Part shown: positions 43,528 to 52,661 of the stretch, in pieces | Position numbering within the stretch: the first letter of the stretch is position 1 | Layout: every line of letters starts with the position of its first letter | DNA from: JBDREC01 sp043820105 [NCBI: Pseudomonadota bacterium] | GTDB lineage: Bacteria > Bdellovibrionota_F > JAHFAK01 | DNA: 64,000 bases | Assembly: GCA_043820105.1 (NCBI GenBank) | Contig: JBDREC010000049.1 | Span: forward strand, 1 to 64,000 | Reading direction: 5' to 3' | Translations under genes and position numbers: made by a program | Notes under the pieces: generated by a model | What the model saw: the letters and a program-made list of their open reading frames with translations, nothing else | What the model was told of the DNA's origin: nothing | The model's database searches: none

Positions 43528-44484
43528 AAATTCTTTTTTAATTTCTTTTATGATTTTATTTACATTTAAATATCTTTTTGAAATATGAAAGGGAATGAGT
43601 TTTTTTGCTCCCAGCATGGTTGCCAGTTGCCCACTTTGCTTTGCTGTTAAATGATAAGCAAACTTTGCTTTTTCCCTATCCTCATCAAGAAAAAAGGACT
43701 CACAATATAAATGATGTACATCTTTAAATATTCTTAAAGCTTCTTTAATATTTTCAGCACTAAATGCAATATCTGTAATATATCCTAATCGAAAACCTTC
43801 TTTTCTTATGAACAATTCTTCAATTAAAGCCTTTGCCTTGTATTTTACTCCTTCAATTTCAATTGATTTGTTTTCATAATTACCCTGTGCTGCCATTTCC
43901 TTAAGCAAGCCAAGCCAGGCCTGTGGCAATATGTTCATTTGTTCAAGCACATCTTTTTTAACGTTAAAATATTGTTTTTCTTCTAAAAGGTACGAAAAGC
44001 AAGTTGTTCTATGGTCCATTCTTGCGAATTTAACTTTTATCATCTTGTCATCAAGCAGAGTTTCACCATCAAAGTCTATTGTCTCTGTCTTGATGATTTT
44101 AAAGCCTGAGTTTGCGTCAAATGTAGTTGTTTTAATTTTCTTTTTTAAAACTTCCCACACCTTAATTTTTAAAAATAGCTTTTCAGTAATATTCCAGCAA
44201 TAGCCATCAAGCTTGCCTCTAACGTTTTTTGTAATTCCTGGCGGGCCATATACATTGACTGTATGTGCTTCAATTATATTGAGTCTTAAATATTTTTCAA
44301 AGCCAATAAAGTGATCAATGTGGGTGTGTGAGATGAATATATCTGTTACTCTTCTTAGTTGAGATGTGGTAAATCGGTTGTTGCCAAGATCAAATAACAG
44401 GGCTCTTTTTCTACCTAATAAATCACAAAACAAAAGAGGGTCGCCTTTTTTATCTGAACCAAGACTTGCTTTTATTCCTAGCAT
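43513..44484 (-). CDS. Metallo-beta-lactamase fold protein, RNase Z-like
   Basis: 323 residues. The zinc motif S-H-T-H-I-D-H lies near residue 55, with later ligands in A-R-M-D-H-R, Y-I-T-D-I-A-F and I-P-F-H-I-S-K-R. C-E-S-F-F-L-D-E-D-R then A-Y-H-L-T-A-K-Q-S-G is the pattern of RNase Z (tRNA 3' processing). The N-terminus is variant: the usual S-G-S-A-x-P is replaced by S-L-G-S-D-K-K-G-D-P. RNase Z itself or a close phosphodiesterase relative are both possible. Convergent with mreD. Confidence 0.82.
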   Translation of the reverse strand: MLGIKASLGSDKKGDPLLFCDLLGRKRALLFDLGNNRFTTSQLRRVTDIFISHTHIDHFIGFEKYLRLNIIEAHTVNVYGPPGITKNVRGKLDGYCWNITEKLFLKIKVWEVLKKKIKTTTFDANSGFKIIKTETIDFDGETLLDDKMIKVKFARMDHRTTCFSYLLEEKQYFNVKKDVLEQMNILPQAWLGLLKEMAAQGNYENKSIEIEGVKYKAKALIEELFIRKEGFRLGYITDIAFSAENIKEALRIFKDVHHLYCESFFLDEDREKAKFAYHLTAKQSGQLATMLGAKKLIPFHISKRYLNVNKIIKEIKKEFKNVY

Positions 44485-44517
44485 ATTTGTACCTGTATTT
44501 TCCTTTTTTTTAAAAAT

Positions 44518-46359
44518 CTAATTAATATCCTTTGGAAGTTTAATAAAAAACTGAGTTCCATCTGTTGGATTACTTTCAAATGATAGTTTGCCATGATGCA
44601 GTTCAATAAAATACTTTGTAAGGTATAGACCAATTCCACTTCCTTTTGCTAGTTTACTTCTTTCATCGTCTATTCTAAAAAACTTTTCAAAAATTTTATT
44701 TTTCATTTCGCCTGGAATTCCATAGCCCTGGTCTTTTATTGAGATAATTAAATAAGCTCCATCTTCAATTACCTTTATTTCAATCTCTGTATTAGGAGGA
44801 GAATATTTTATTCCATTCTCAATTAAATTTGAAACAACTTCTTTTATTAATTCTCTGTCAACACGAATTGGAAAAATTGGTGCTTTAATTAGCTTTATTG
44901 ATATTCCCTTGGTGGAGGAATGATAATCAAGTTGTAATATTGCTTCTTCAATGATTTTTGTAATATCTGCAGATTCCTTGTTTATTTTTACTTTTTCTGA
45001 TTCAATTTTTGTGAGGTTTATTAATTTAGTAACATAATTTGATAAATTTTCTGAGCTTTGAATAATTTTTTTAGCCAGGCTCGAGTATTCCGTGCTATCA
45101 TTAGATTTCTGAATGATTTCATAAGAAATAGATTGTATTCTCGATATTGGAGATTTTAAGTCGTGCGAAATTAAAGATAGAAAATTCTTTCTTAGAACCT
45201 CAATTTCATCATTGCTCTGGATTGTTAATTTTAAATTAAAGCTCTTTTTATATTCCTTATAAAAGCGGCAAAAAAGACCCAGGAAACTTATTGTTATAAA
45301 TGAAATAATAATACTTAAAGGGTCAAAATACATATTAAAATGATAAGAAATAATAAAGAAAATTAAACATAATATAATGAAGAGCGATAATGTTAAAATA
45401 AGGATAAAAAGTGGTGATAGAAAATATGTTATTGTTATTAAAGCCACAGAAGAAAGAATGGAGAGAAGAATTGGCAATTGATAATTACCTAAAAAGAAGA
45501 TTTCTGTTTTACCTAATATTGTATTTACAATATTTGCAACGATTTCAACTCTTGACATCCAGCTTGTACTGTCTTGAATATCATTAAATGGAGTGCAGTA
45601 AAAGTGTTCTACATCCTTTGAGTCAGTTCTTCCAATTATTAATATTTTTCCAGTAACAAGGGTTGAGTCAAACTCTTGACTTAGAATTTCAGTGAAATTT
45701 ATTGATGGGAAACTTCCAGGTGCCAAATAATTAATGTGATAATCACCAGTAAAGCGATTTTCAAAAATAAGGTCTTTGCCTAGAAATACATTGGTTATTT
45801 CCAGGGGCAAAGAAGTGAATTCTCTGTTATTTGTTTCAATTTTTCCAATAATTTTTCTTAAATAATTACATTTGCCTGGGCTAGTATTATCAAAAACAGC
45901 AAACTTATTTACAACTTCATTATCATATGATGAGAGTTGAAGATCGGATTGTTGATAGTAAACACCTCTTAATTCACCAGGTACAATAATATTTGGGAAA
46001 TTGCTTCCTAAATTTTTTATTACAAATAAAGCATCCTTATCATCCTGGGAGTTTGCGAGAATGGGAAAATCAAAAGCAATTATTTTAGGTTTAAATTTCA
46101 AAAGATTTTCCAAAAACATACGAATATAGCGAAGTTCTATGGGCCATTTTTGGTTTTCAGCTTGTTTGAAAAAATTATCTGAAATGCCTACAATTGTGAT
46201 GTCTGGATATAGCTGTTTTTGTGCTACATCTCTAACATATTTATCATAGATTTGAGTTTTAGCTTGGGATAGTTTAATAATTGGTATTAAGCTAGCTATT
46301 ATTATAGCAACAATTAAAATGACCAGGAACTGAATGTGTTTCTTTAATAAGTATTTCAT
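44518..46359 (-). CDS. CHASE2-domain sensor histidine kinase
   Basis: 613 residues. An N-terminal helix (10-30) is followed by an extracytoplasmic CHASE2 domain (about 35-285: K-Y-V-R-D, D-I-T-I-V-G-I-S-D, I-A-F-D-F-P, K-I-L-I-I-G-R-T). Three more helices (290-370) follow. The kinase core has H-box L-I-S-H-D-L-K-S-P-I-S, N-box V-S-N-L-I-E-N-G-I-K-Y-S, G1 K-D-Q-G-Y-G-I and G2 G-S-G-I-G-L-Y. No response regulator gene is adjacent, so the partner is unknown. CHASE2 ligands are unknown in general. Confidence 0.92.
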   Translation of the reverse strand: MKYLLKKHIQFLVILIVAIIIASLIPIIKLSQAKTQIYDKYVRDVAQKQLYPDITIVGISDNFFKQAENQKWPIELRYIRMFLENLLKFKPKIIAFDFPILANSQDDKDALFVIKNLGSNFPNIIVPGELRGVYYQQSDLQLSSYDNEVVNKFAVFDNTSPGKCNYLRKIIGKIETNNREFTSLPLEITNVFLGKDLIFENRFTGDYHINYLAPGSFPSINFTEILSQEFDSTLVTGKILIIGRTDSKDVEHFYCTPFNDIQDSTSWMSRVEIVANIVNTILGKTEIFFLGNYQLPILLSILSSVALITITYFLSPLFILILTLSLFIILCLIFFIISYHFNMYFDPLSIIISFITISFLGLFCRFYKEYKKSFNLKLTIQSNDEIEVLRKNFLSLISHDLKSPISRIQSISYEIIQKSNDSTEYSSLAKKIIQSSENLSNYVTKLINLTKIESEKVKINKESADITKIIEEAILQLDYHSSTKGISIKLIKAPIFPIRVDRELIKEVVSNLIENGIKYSPPNTEIEIKVIEDGAYLIISIKDQGYGIPGEMKNKIFEKFFRIDDERSKLAKGSGIGLYLTKYFIELHHGKLSFESNPTDGTQFFIKLPKDIN

Positions 46360-46472
46360 CAATATGTTTAGGTAGTTAAAAAATAGATATTTGTAAAGAA
46401 CTATTTTGATTTGACCTTTTGAAGCTAAAAAGATTTAAGATCTGATAAAGCAGAAACAAGAGGAAATGATAA

Positions 46473-47072
46473 ATGAACTATAAGGTTAAGGACACATACT
46501 TTAAACAAGCCAAAAAGGATAATTTTGTAGCTAGATCTGTTTATAAACTCCAGGAAATAGATGAAAAATATGATTTAATAAAAAAGGGAACAGTTGTTTT
46601 AGACCTTGGTTATTATCCAGGTTCATGGGCTCAATATGCTAGTCGTAAAGTTGGGTCTTTAGGGCATGTTTATGGAGTAGATATTCAAGGAGTCAATGAA
46701 AAGATAAGGTGTGAAAATTTGACTTTGTTTGAAGGTTCTGTTTTTGAATTAGATTCTATTATGGAATTAAGAAATATTGCCTTTGATTTAGTAATTAGCG
46801 ACATGGCCCCAAAAACAACAGGAATAAAGCACGTTGATCAGGACAGATCCTATGGTCTAACTGAATCAGCTATTTATATTGCCATTGAAAGATTAAAAGA
46901 AAATGGAAATTTTTGTGCAAAGGTATTTGAGTCAGCGGAAGTTCAAGAGCTAGTAAAAAAGCTAAGAGAAAATTTTAATAAAGCATCCCTGATAAGACCA
47001 AAGGGTACCAGGAAGGGGAGTAAAGAGATATTTTTAGTTGGAATAGGATTAAGAATTAAGATTAAGAATTAA
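46473..47072 (+). CDS. rlmE: 23S rRNA 2'-O-methyltransferase RlmE (FtsJ)
   Basis: Methylates U2552 of 23S rRNA. 199 residues: A-R-S-V-Y-K-L (catalytic Lys), L-D-L-G-Y-Y-P-G-S-W-A-Q (SAM loop, with Y-Y-P in place of the usual A-A-P), V-I-S-D-M-A-P (Asp), C-A-K-V-F-E-S (Lys) and S-K-E-I-F-L-V (Glu) make the K-D-K-E tetrad. The last six codons (R-I-K-I-K-N) are encoded by the AAGATTAAGAATT repeat that invades the gene end. Confidence 0.92.
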   Translation: MNYKVKDTYFKQAKKDNFVARSVYKLQEIDEKYDLIKKGTVVLDLGYYPGSWAQYASRKVGSLGHVYGVDIQGVNEKIRCENLTLFEGSVFELDSIMELRNIAFDLVISDMAPKTTGIKHVDQDRSYGLTESAIYIAIERLKENGNFCAKVFESAEVQELVKKLRENFNKASLIRPKGTRKGSKEIFLVGIGLRIKIKN

Positions 47073-47204
47073 GATTAAGAAATATGAATCTAGAAAAATC
47101 CAGAATCTTAATCCTAATCATAATCTTCATCTTAAAGTACAAAACCGTTGACTTTTATGGGCTTTTTTCATTAAAGAGAACAAGGGAACAAGGGAACAAG
47201 AAAA
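47046..47204. repeat. Composite micro-repeat region between rlmE and thrS
   Basis: GAATTAAGATTAAGAATTAA units (47046-47080) face an inverted set, AATCTTAATCCTAATCATAA (47103 onwards), and could form a hairpin. Next comes a GGGAACAA tract at 47177-47204. The repeats lie inside the leader of thrS and overlap the last codons of rlmE. Confidence 0.75.
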
Positions 47205-47213
47205 GGATAATAA

Positions 47214-49136
47214 ATGAGTAATATGAATATTGAAATTAAAGATCTTGGCAAATATGAATTGAATGCTGATGCTAATTTTATTGAGGCATTGAAGAGTATT
47301 GATAAGAATTTGTTAAAAGAAAACGTGGCTGTTAAGAGGGATGAAAAGCTTTTTGATATGACTTCACCTGTTTCTAATTTTTTAAAAGAAAATGACCAGG
47401 TTGAATTAGTTGGAATCGAAAGTGAAGAGGGGCTTGATATCCTCAGGCATTCAACTGCCCATATTATGGCTTGTGCTGTGAAAAGAATTTTTAATGATGT
47501 TGAAATAGCAATTGGTCCAACAATTCAAAATGGATTTTACTATGATTTTGATATTGATACCACTTTTACTCCTGATGATTTGAAAAAAATTGAAAAGGAA
47601 ATGAAAAAGATAATTGGTCAAAATCTAGCTTTTGAAAGACAAGTTATTTCAAAAGATGAGGCAAAAAAGCTTTTTGAAAATGAAAAATATAAACTTGAGC
47701 TAATTGACGATGTAGAAGACGAAGTTGTTAGTATCTATAGACTTGGTGAATTTACTGATCTTTGTAGAGGTCCTCATCTTCCAAGTTCTGGTAAAGTAAA
47801 AGCCTATAAGCTTTTAAATTCAGCAGGAGCTTATTGGCGCGGAGATGAAAAAAACAAGATGCTGCAAAGAATTTATGGGACATCTTTTTCAGCGAAAGAA
47901 GCTTTAGATGAATATTTGCAAATGCTAAAAGAGGCAAAGAAAAGGGACCACAGAAAACTTGGAAAGGAATTAGAACTTTTTAGCATTAATGAAGAAGTTG
48001 GACCAGGTCTTGTGCTTTGGCATCCTAAAGGCGGCTTAGTTAGAACTTTGATCGAGGATTTTTGGAGAAAAGAACATCTTAAAAATGGTTATGATATCGT
48101 TTATACTCCTCATATTGCTCAAAACCATTTGTGGCACACTTCAGGGCACTATGGGTTTTATGCAGAAAACATGTATTCAACAATGGAAGTTGATGAAAGG
48201 CAATATCAGATCAAGCCTATGAACTGCCCTTATCATATGGAAATTTATAATAGTAAAATTCATTCTTATAGAGACCTTCCTTATAGATGGGCAGAGCTTG
48301 GTACAGTTTATCGCTATGAGCGCTCAGGAGTGCTACATGGTTTAATGCGTGTTCGTGGTTTTACTCAGGATGATGCTCATATTATTACTACAGAAGAACA
48401 ATTTCCAGAAGAAGTGGAAAGAACTGTAAGATTTTGCCTTCATATTCTAAATTCTTTTGGTTTTGATAAATTTGTCGTTTATTTAAGTACAAAGCCAGAA
48501 AAGGCTGTGGGAACAGATGAGTCCTGGGAAAGAGCAACTTCTACCTTGAAAAGTGTGCTTGAAAAAGTTGGGCTTGAATATAAGTTAGACCCTGGAGAAG
48601 GCGTTTTCTATGGTCCCAAAATTGATATTAAGATAAAAGATGCCTTAAATAGAGAATGGCAGTGCTCCACAATACAACTAGACTTTAATTTGCCTGAGCG
48701 CTTTGATATGAAATATGTTGATACTAATGGCAATTCTGTTAGACCAACAATGATTCACAGGGCACTGCTTGGTTCAATTGAACGCTTCTTTGGTGTTATG
48801 ATTGAACACTATGCAGGGGCCTTTCCAGTATGGTTGTCTCCAGTGCAAGTTTCCTTGCTCTCCATTACAGATCGAGCTGTACCATTTCTTGAAGAAGTAG
48901 CAAAGAAATTAGAAGAAAATGATATTAGGGTTGAGCGTGATTTTAGAAGCGAAAAATTGGGATTTAAAATTAGAGAAGCAAGGCTTAAAAGAACCCCATT
49001 CATGGTTATTGCAGGCGACCAAGAAGTTGAAGATAGAAATGTTTCACTCAGAACTAGATGGCAAGAGGATATTAAAGGAATGGATGTTGACAAATTAATT
49101 CAAAGAGTTAATAAGGATATTGAAAAAAAGTCGTAA
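47214..49136 (+). CDS. thrS: Threonine-tRNA ligase
   Basis: 640 residues in the standard order: TGS domain (1-60), second additional domain with editing site H-S-T-A-H-I-M and C-R-G-P-H, catalytic class II core (motif 2 R-Y-E-R-S-G-V-L-H-G; motif 3 G-S-I-E-R-F-F-G) and C-terminal anticodon-binding domain (P-V-W-L-S-P-V-Q). The zinc ligands C-P-Y-H and following His are present (M-N-C-P-Y-H-M-E-I-Y). The stop codon TAA lies within a GTCGTAAG repeat. First gene of thrS-infC-rpmI-rplT, a common bacterial order. Confidence 0.98.
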   Translation: MSNMNIEIKDLGKYELNADANFIEALKSIDKNLLKENVAVKRDEKLFDMTSPVSNFLKENDQVELVGIESEEGLDILRHSTAHIMACAVKRIFNDVEIAIGPTIQNGFYYDFDIDTTFTPDDLKKIEKEMKKIIGQNLAFERQVISKDEAKKLFENEKYKLELIDDVEDEVVSIYRLGEFTDLCRGPHLPSSGKVKAYKLLNSAGAYWRGDEKNKMLQRIYGTSFSAKEALDEYLQMLKEAKKRDHRKLGKELELFSINEEVGPGLVLWHPKGGLVRTLIEDFWRKEHLKNGYDIVYTPHIAQNHLWHTSGHYGFYAENMYSTMEVDERQYQIKPMNCPYHMEIYNSKIHSYRDLPYRWAELGTVYRYERSGVLHGLMRVRGFTQDDAHIITTEEQFPEEVERTVRFCLHILNSFGFDKFVVYLSTKPEKAVGTDESWERATSTLKSVLEKVGLEYKLDPGEGVFYGPKIDIKIKDALNREWQCSTIQLDFNLPERFDMKYVDTNGNSVRPTMIHRALLGSIERFFGVMIEHYAGAFPVWLSPVQVSLLSITDRAVPFLEEVAKKLEENDIRVERDFRSEKLGFKIREARLKRTPFMVIAGDQEVEDRNVSLRTRWQEDIKGMDVDKLIQRVNKDIEKKS

Positions 49137-49207
49137 GCTATATGTCGTAAGTCATAAGAAATTTTAATTGAAATAGCTTCTTATAAAACTTACCACTTAC
49201 CACTTTA
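49129..49207. repeat. Inverted pair of GTCGTAAG and TTACCACTTA micro-repeats
   Basis: GTCGTAAGCTATATGTCGTAAGTCATAAG at the left and ACTTACCACTTACCACTTTATAAGG at the right are near-complements, giving a possible hairpin in the thrS-infC gap. The right part ends at the infC ribosome site. Confidence 0.7.
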
Positions 49208-49222
49208 TAAGGAGATACGGTC

Positions 49223-49735
49223 ATAAGTAAAGAAAAGATTAAAGTTAACAGGGATATTAAAGTTCCTAATGTTAGACTGATTGGTGCAACAGGTGAGCAG
49301 CTCGGTATTGTTAGTACTTTGGAAGCTATTAAAATCGCTAAAGATAATGGAATGGATCTCTTAGAGGTTGCTCCAAACGCCGAACCCCCTGTTTGCAGGA
49401 TCATGGATTTTGGAAAATATAAATACGAAAAAAAGAAAAAATCCAAAGAAGCCAAAAAACATCAAAATGTGGTTCAAATTAAGGAAATTCAACTAAGTCC
49501 TACGACTGAAGAGCATGACATTAATTATAAAATAAATCATATTAAAAGATTTTTGGCTGATGGAAATAAAGCAAAAGTGACAATTCGATTTAAAGGACGA
49601 GAAGTTAACCACGCTGGAATTGGTAAAGCCCTTTTAACCAGGGTTATTGACAAAGTAGCAGATATAGCGACAGTTGAACAGGAAGCCAGGCTTGAAGGTA
49701 AAAGAATGTCAATAATTCTTATTGCAAAGCCATAA
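49223..49735 (+). CDS. infC: Translation initiation factor IF-3 (ATA start)
   Basis: 170 residues. The first ATG/TTG-type codon in frame is at 49319, which would remove the N-terminal domain. Coding similarity extends upstream through N-R-D-I-K-V-P-N-V-R-L-I-G and E-Q-L-G-I-V to an in-frame stop at 49208. Within that space the only well-placed codon is ATA at 49223, eight bases after AAGGAG. A rare AUU/AUA start is a known autoregulatory device of infC, since IF-3 itself rejects such starts. The C-terminal domain (K-E-I-Q-L-S-P, I-R-F-K-G-R-E) is complete. Confidence 0.93.
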   Translation: MSKEKIKVNRDIKVPNVRLIGATGEQLGIVSTLEAIKIAKDNGMDLLEVAPNAEPPVCRIMDFGKYKYEKKKKSKEAKKHQNVVQIKEIQLSPTTEEHDINYKINHIKRFLADGNKAKVTIRFKGREVNHAGIGKALLTRVIDKVADIATVEQEARLEGKRMSIILIAKP

Positions 49736-49858
49736 AAAGTTTCAAATAAATGTAAGTTTTTTCTTGAAAATTAAATCCATTGTGATAAAGACACCTGACA
49801 TTCAGCGTGCAGGTATATCATTTTCGTGAAAATAGTATGCCTAAAAAAGGAGAAAAAT

Positions 49859-50059
49859 ATGCCAAAGATTAAAACACATAGAGCGGCAGCAAAGAGATTT
49901 AAGATTACTGGATCCGGGAAAATCAAAAGATCAAAAGCTTATTCTGCCCATATTTTAACTAAAAAGACAACAAAGAGAAAAAGAAATCTTCGTAAAGCAA
50001 CAGAAGTAAGCAAAGAAGATAAGGCAAGAATCAAAAGATTGCTGCCTAATTCATTATAA
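49859..50059 (+). CDS. rpmI: 50S ribosomal protein L35
   Basis: 66 residues from the ATG after AAGGAGAAAAAT (an upstream TTG frame is not needed). [14 protein letters not shown] and H-I-L-T-K-K-T are diagnostic. The 123-bp gap after infC contains a small hairpin, CACCTG(49792)/CAGGTA(49815), that might belong to an L20-type leader; this is weak. Confidence 0.97.
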   Translation: MPKIKTHRAAAKRFKITGSGKIKRSKAYSAHILTKKTTKRKRNLRKATEVSKEDKARIKRLLPNSL

Positions 50060-50081
50060 ATAAAGGATTTTGAGGTAAATT

Positions 50082-50441
50082 ATGCCAAGAGCAAAAGGTG
50101 GATTTTCAACACGTAGAAGAAGAAAAAAGATATTAAAATTAGCCAAAGGTAATCAAGGAGCAAGAAGCAAGCTTTTTAAATCAGCCAAGGAGGCTGTCCA
50201 TAGGGCACTGGCTTATGCTTATAGAGATAGAAGAAATAGAAAAAGAGAATTTAGGAACTTATGGGTTATTAGAATTGGTGCAGCTGCAAAAGAATGTGGT
50301 ATTAGCTACTCAAGATTAATTCATGCCCTAAAACTTTCTAATATTACAATGAACAGAAAGAATCTTGCTGCAATCGCTGTTTCAGATAAAGAAGGTTTTG
50401 CAAAGATCGTTGAAACTGCAAGACAAGCCGTTCAAGCTTAA
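50082..50441 (+). CDS. rplT: 50S ribosomal protein L20
   Basis: 119 residues: M-P-R-A-K-G-G-F-S-T-R-R-R-R-K-K, A-Y-R-D-R-R-N-R-K-R-E-F-R-N-L-W and R-K-N-L-A-A-I-A are standard L20 segments. It binds 23S rRNA early in assembly and in many bacteria represses its own operon. It starts 22 bp after rpmI with TGAGG. Last gene of the block; no clear terminator is seen before the convergent lipoprotein gene. Confidence 0.97.
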   Translation: MPRAKGGFSTRRRRKKILKLAKGNQGARSKLFKSAKEAVHRALAYAYRDRRNRKREFRNLWVIRIGAAAKECGISYSRLIHALKLSNITMNRKNLAAIAVSDKEGFAKIVETARQAVQA

Positions 50442-50470
50442 AATATTTGTTCCATAAATTATTAATTAAT

Positions 50471-52645
50471 TTAATCACCAATATCAATATATTGTAAGGC
50501 TTCCATTTCTCCATCTTCATCCCCAATATTTTCGGTATTTCCTTGTCCAAGTTGACCCGATGAATTACCACCCCAACATTTAATAGCATTATTATCTAAA
50601 AGAGCGCAGGTAAATATTGATCCAGCGACTAAATAAACAGCACTTCTTCCTTCTCCAAGATCAACATAATCCTGATCTGCAACTTCGCGAAATGTACTAT
50701 CTCCAATGTCACTTGTATGTCCATATCCTAATTGACCAAAGGTATTTTTTCCCCAACATTTAACCTGATTATTATCTAAAATTGCGCAAGTATGATTATA
50801 TCCTGCTTCAACTTGCAAGGCTGAACGGTTATCACCAAGATCAATAGTCCCAAAACTATCCATTGGATTTGACCAACCTCCGCGTGATGTGGTGTCTCCA
50901 TAACCAAGGCGACCGTCACTTCCATTCCCCCAGCATTTTATCTGGGTATTGTCTAAAAGAGCACATGAATGGGATTCACCAAGACTTAGGTCAATGGCAT
51001 ATCTTCCATCACCCATTGAAGTAGCTGCAACAGCACTTGGATCCGATTCTGCATTTGGTAAACCATCTTGTCCAAGTTGAAGATTAGTATTTTGCCCCCA
51101 GCACCTAACACTGTTATCATTTAGTATTGCACAAGTATGTTCTTTGCCAGTTGCTACTTTTAAAACAGTTTCAGAATTCCCAAAATCAATAGCCAAAAGA
51201 TTATCACCCATTTCATTGGGTTCATCGCCTCTGTCATTGACATCACCATAACCAAGTTCTCCTCGCAAATTATCACCCCAGCATTTCAATGAGTCATCAT
51301 TTAAAATGGCACATGTATGATTATAAAGTGTTGCAAAATCTTTTACAGTTACACCTGAGCCTAAATCAACATAATCCAAAGTTTCCATTTCTGAAATAGA
51401 ATCACCAATTATACTATGTGTAGTCCAATCTCCAATTCCTAGACTTCCTTCTTCATCCAAGCCCCAGCATTTGATTTTTGAATTACTTAATAAAACACAA
51501 GTATGTCCATATCCGCCTTTTACATTCAATACTGTTAGGCCTTCAGCTGGATTTGTTTCAATTAAATACTCTCCCATTTCATCTGCATTATCACCAATAT
51601 TATTTATACTTCCAATTCCAAGCTGAGCATTTGTGTTCGAACCCCACCCTTTCAAGACGCTAGTATCATTTATGATCCAAACATTATTTAACCCTTTGAA
51701 TAAACTTGAGACATTGCCCTCATAAGTGTCATCATCGCCATCGCCGTCACCATCTCCATCACCATCTCCATCACCATCTCCATCACCGTCTCCATCACCA
51801 TCTCCATCACCATCTCCATCACCGTCTCCATCACCATCTCCATCACCGTCTCCATCACCGTCTCCATCGCCATCACCATTACCATCAACTGAAACTTCTT
51901 CCTCCACTTCATCAATATTTTCATAGCTTGTTAATTCTATTTCAGGACTTGCATAAAAGCTGTTATCTTCACTTAACTCAAGCACAAGCTCGCCAATTTC
52001 AATTTCCAGGGATAAACTTGAATTTATTGTGACTGCTATGTTCTGACCTTCTTTAGCATTTACAGGAATTTGCAAATCATCATCAATGATATGGCAGGAA
52101 AACTCAAAAATATCTGTGCATGTTGGAAAGAATATCATTAGTTTAAAATTAACACCATTAATTATTGGCAAAGAAAAACTACCATCTGTCTCAATTAAAG
52201 CATATGCAAAAAGTGTTTCCAATGAATTTGAACTCGTTTCAATATCTTCATAAGCACCTATCATAGCAGCAAAGTTAAGATAAGTAGCAGTGCTTGCTTT
52301 ATTAAAACTTTTATATGTTGGAACAGGTACATTAACAGGACTGGTTATGCCGTAGGCTTCTGTGGAACTTGGAACTGGTATGTTTATTGGGCTTGTAATT
52401 CCTTCTTTTGATACAACATCATTTCTAGTGATAATATCTGTGCGTGTAATAATGTCTGTTCTTGTAATTATGTCTTCAAGATCAACACTACCACTTATTC
52501 TTGAAATAGTCATATCTTCATAAGTTTCATTTGAGCTTGATTTATCATCATTGAGAAGGTCATCAGACTCGGATTTACTGCAGCCCAGGCAATAAAATAT
52601 AAGTAAAAGGAAGAGAAAATAATTTTTAATATTTGCAATGCTCAT
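50471..52645 (-). CDS. Lipoprotein with Gly-Asp linker and RCC1-like propeller (paralogue A)
   Basis: 724 residues from the ATG after GTGGAGAC; a TTG nine codons upstream is rejected. Lipobox Y-C-L-G-C. Then follows an N-terminal module shared with the next two lipoproteins: I-S-R-I-S-G-S-V-D, repeats of D-I-I-T-R-T-D and E-G-I-T-S-P-I-N-I-P-V-P. A beta domain of about 130 residues and a (Gly-Asp) linker of more than 20 units follow. The C-terminal half has about seven RCC1-type repeats (C-A-I-L-D-N, V-K-C-W-G, Q-L-G-x-G). Probably surface exposed, binding role. It starts 17 bp after the preceding gene's stop, so it is co-transcribed with it. Confidence 0.85.
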   Translation of the reverse strand: MSIANIKNYFLFLLLIFYCLGCSKSESDDLLNDDKSSSNETYEDMTISRISGSVDLEDIITRTDIITRTDIITRNDVVSKEGITSPINIPVPSSTEAYGITSPVNVPVPTYKSFNKASTATYLNFAAMIGAYEDIETSSNSLETLFAYALIETDGSFSLPIINGVNFKLMIFFPTCTDIFEFSCHIIDDDLQIPVNAKEGQNIAVTINSSLSLEIEIGELVLELSEDNSFYASPEIELTSYENIDEVEEEVSVDGNGDGDGDGDGDGDGDGDGDGDGDGDGDGDGDGDGDGDGDGDGDGDGDGDDDTYEGNVSSLFKGLNNVWIINDTSVLKGWGSNTNAQLGIGSINNIGDNADEMGEYLIETNPAEGLTVLNVKGGYGHTCVLLSNSKIKCWGLDEEGSLGIGDWTTHSIIGDSISEMETLDYVDLGSGVTVKDFATLYNHTCAILNDDSLKCWGDNLRGELGYGDVNDRGDEPNEMGDNLLAIDFGNSETVLKVATGKEHTCAILNDNSVRCWGQNTNLQLGQDGLPNAESDPSAVAATSMGDGRYAIDLSLGESHSCALLDNTQIKCWGNGSDGRLGYGDTTSRGGWSNPMDSFGTIDLGDNRSALQVEAGYNHTCAILDNNQVKCWGKNTFGQLGYGHTSDIGDSTFREVADQDYVDLGEGRSAVYLVAGSIFTCALLDNNAIKCWGGNSSGQLGQGNTENIGDEDGEMEALQYIDIGD
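51730..51885. repeat. Hexanucleotide microsatellite encoding (Gly-Asp)n, paralogue A
   Basis: About 25 units of CCATCN/CCGTCN on the plus strand (GATGGN on the coding strand). Third-position variation (GGA, GGT, GGC) and blocks of repeated 18-mers suggest recent expansion. Unit length of six keeps the frame. Confidence 0.9.
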
Positions 52646-52661
52646 TAATGAAGTCTCCACA

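Noticed and set aside
47073-47213. Possible T-box riboswitch upstream of thrS.
   Set aside because: The leader is only about 140 bp of micro-repeats; no T-box sequence or specifier stem is visible.
51706-52032. His-rich and Ser-Pro repeat frames on the plus strand, and CRISPR-like periodicity.
   Set aside because: They are shadows of the GATGGN microsatellite encoding Gly-Asp. Six-base units without unique spacers cannot be a CRISPR array.
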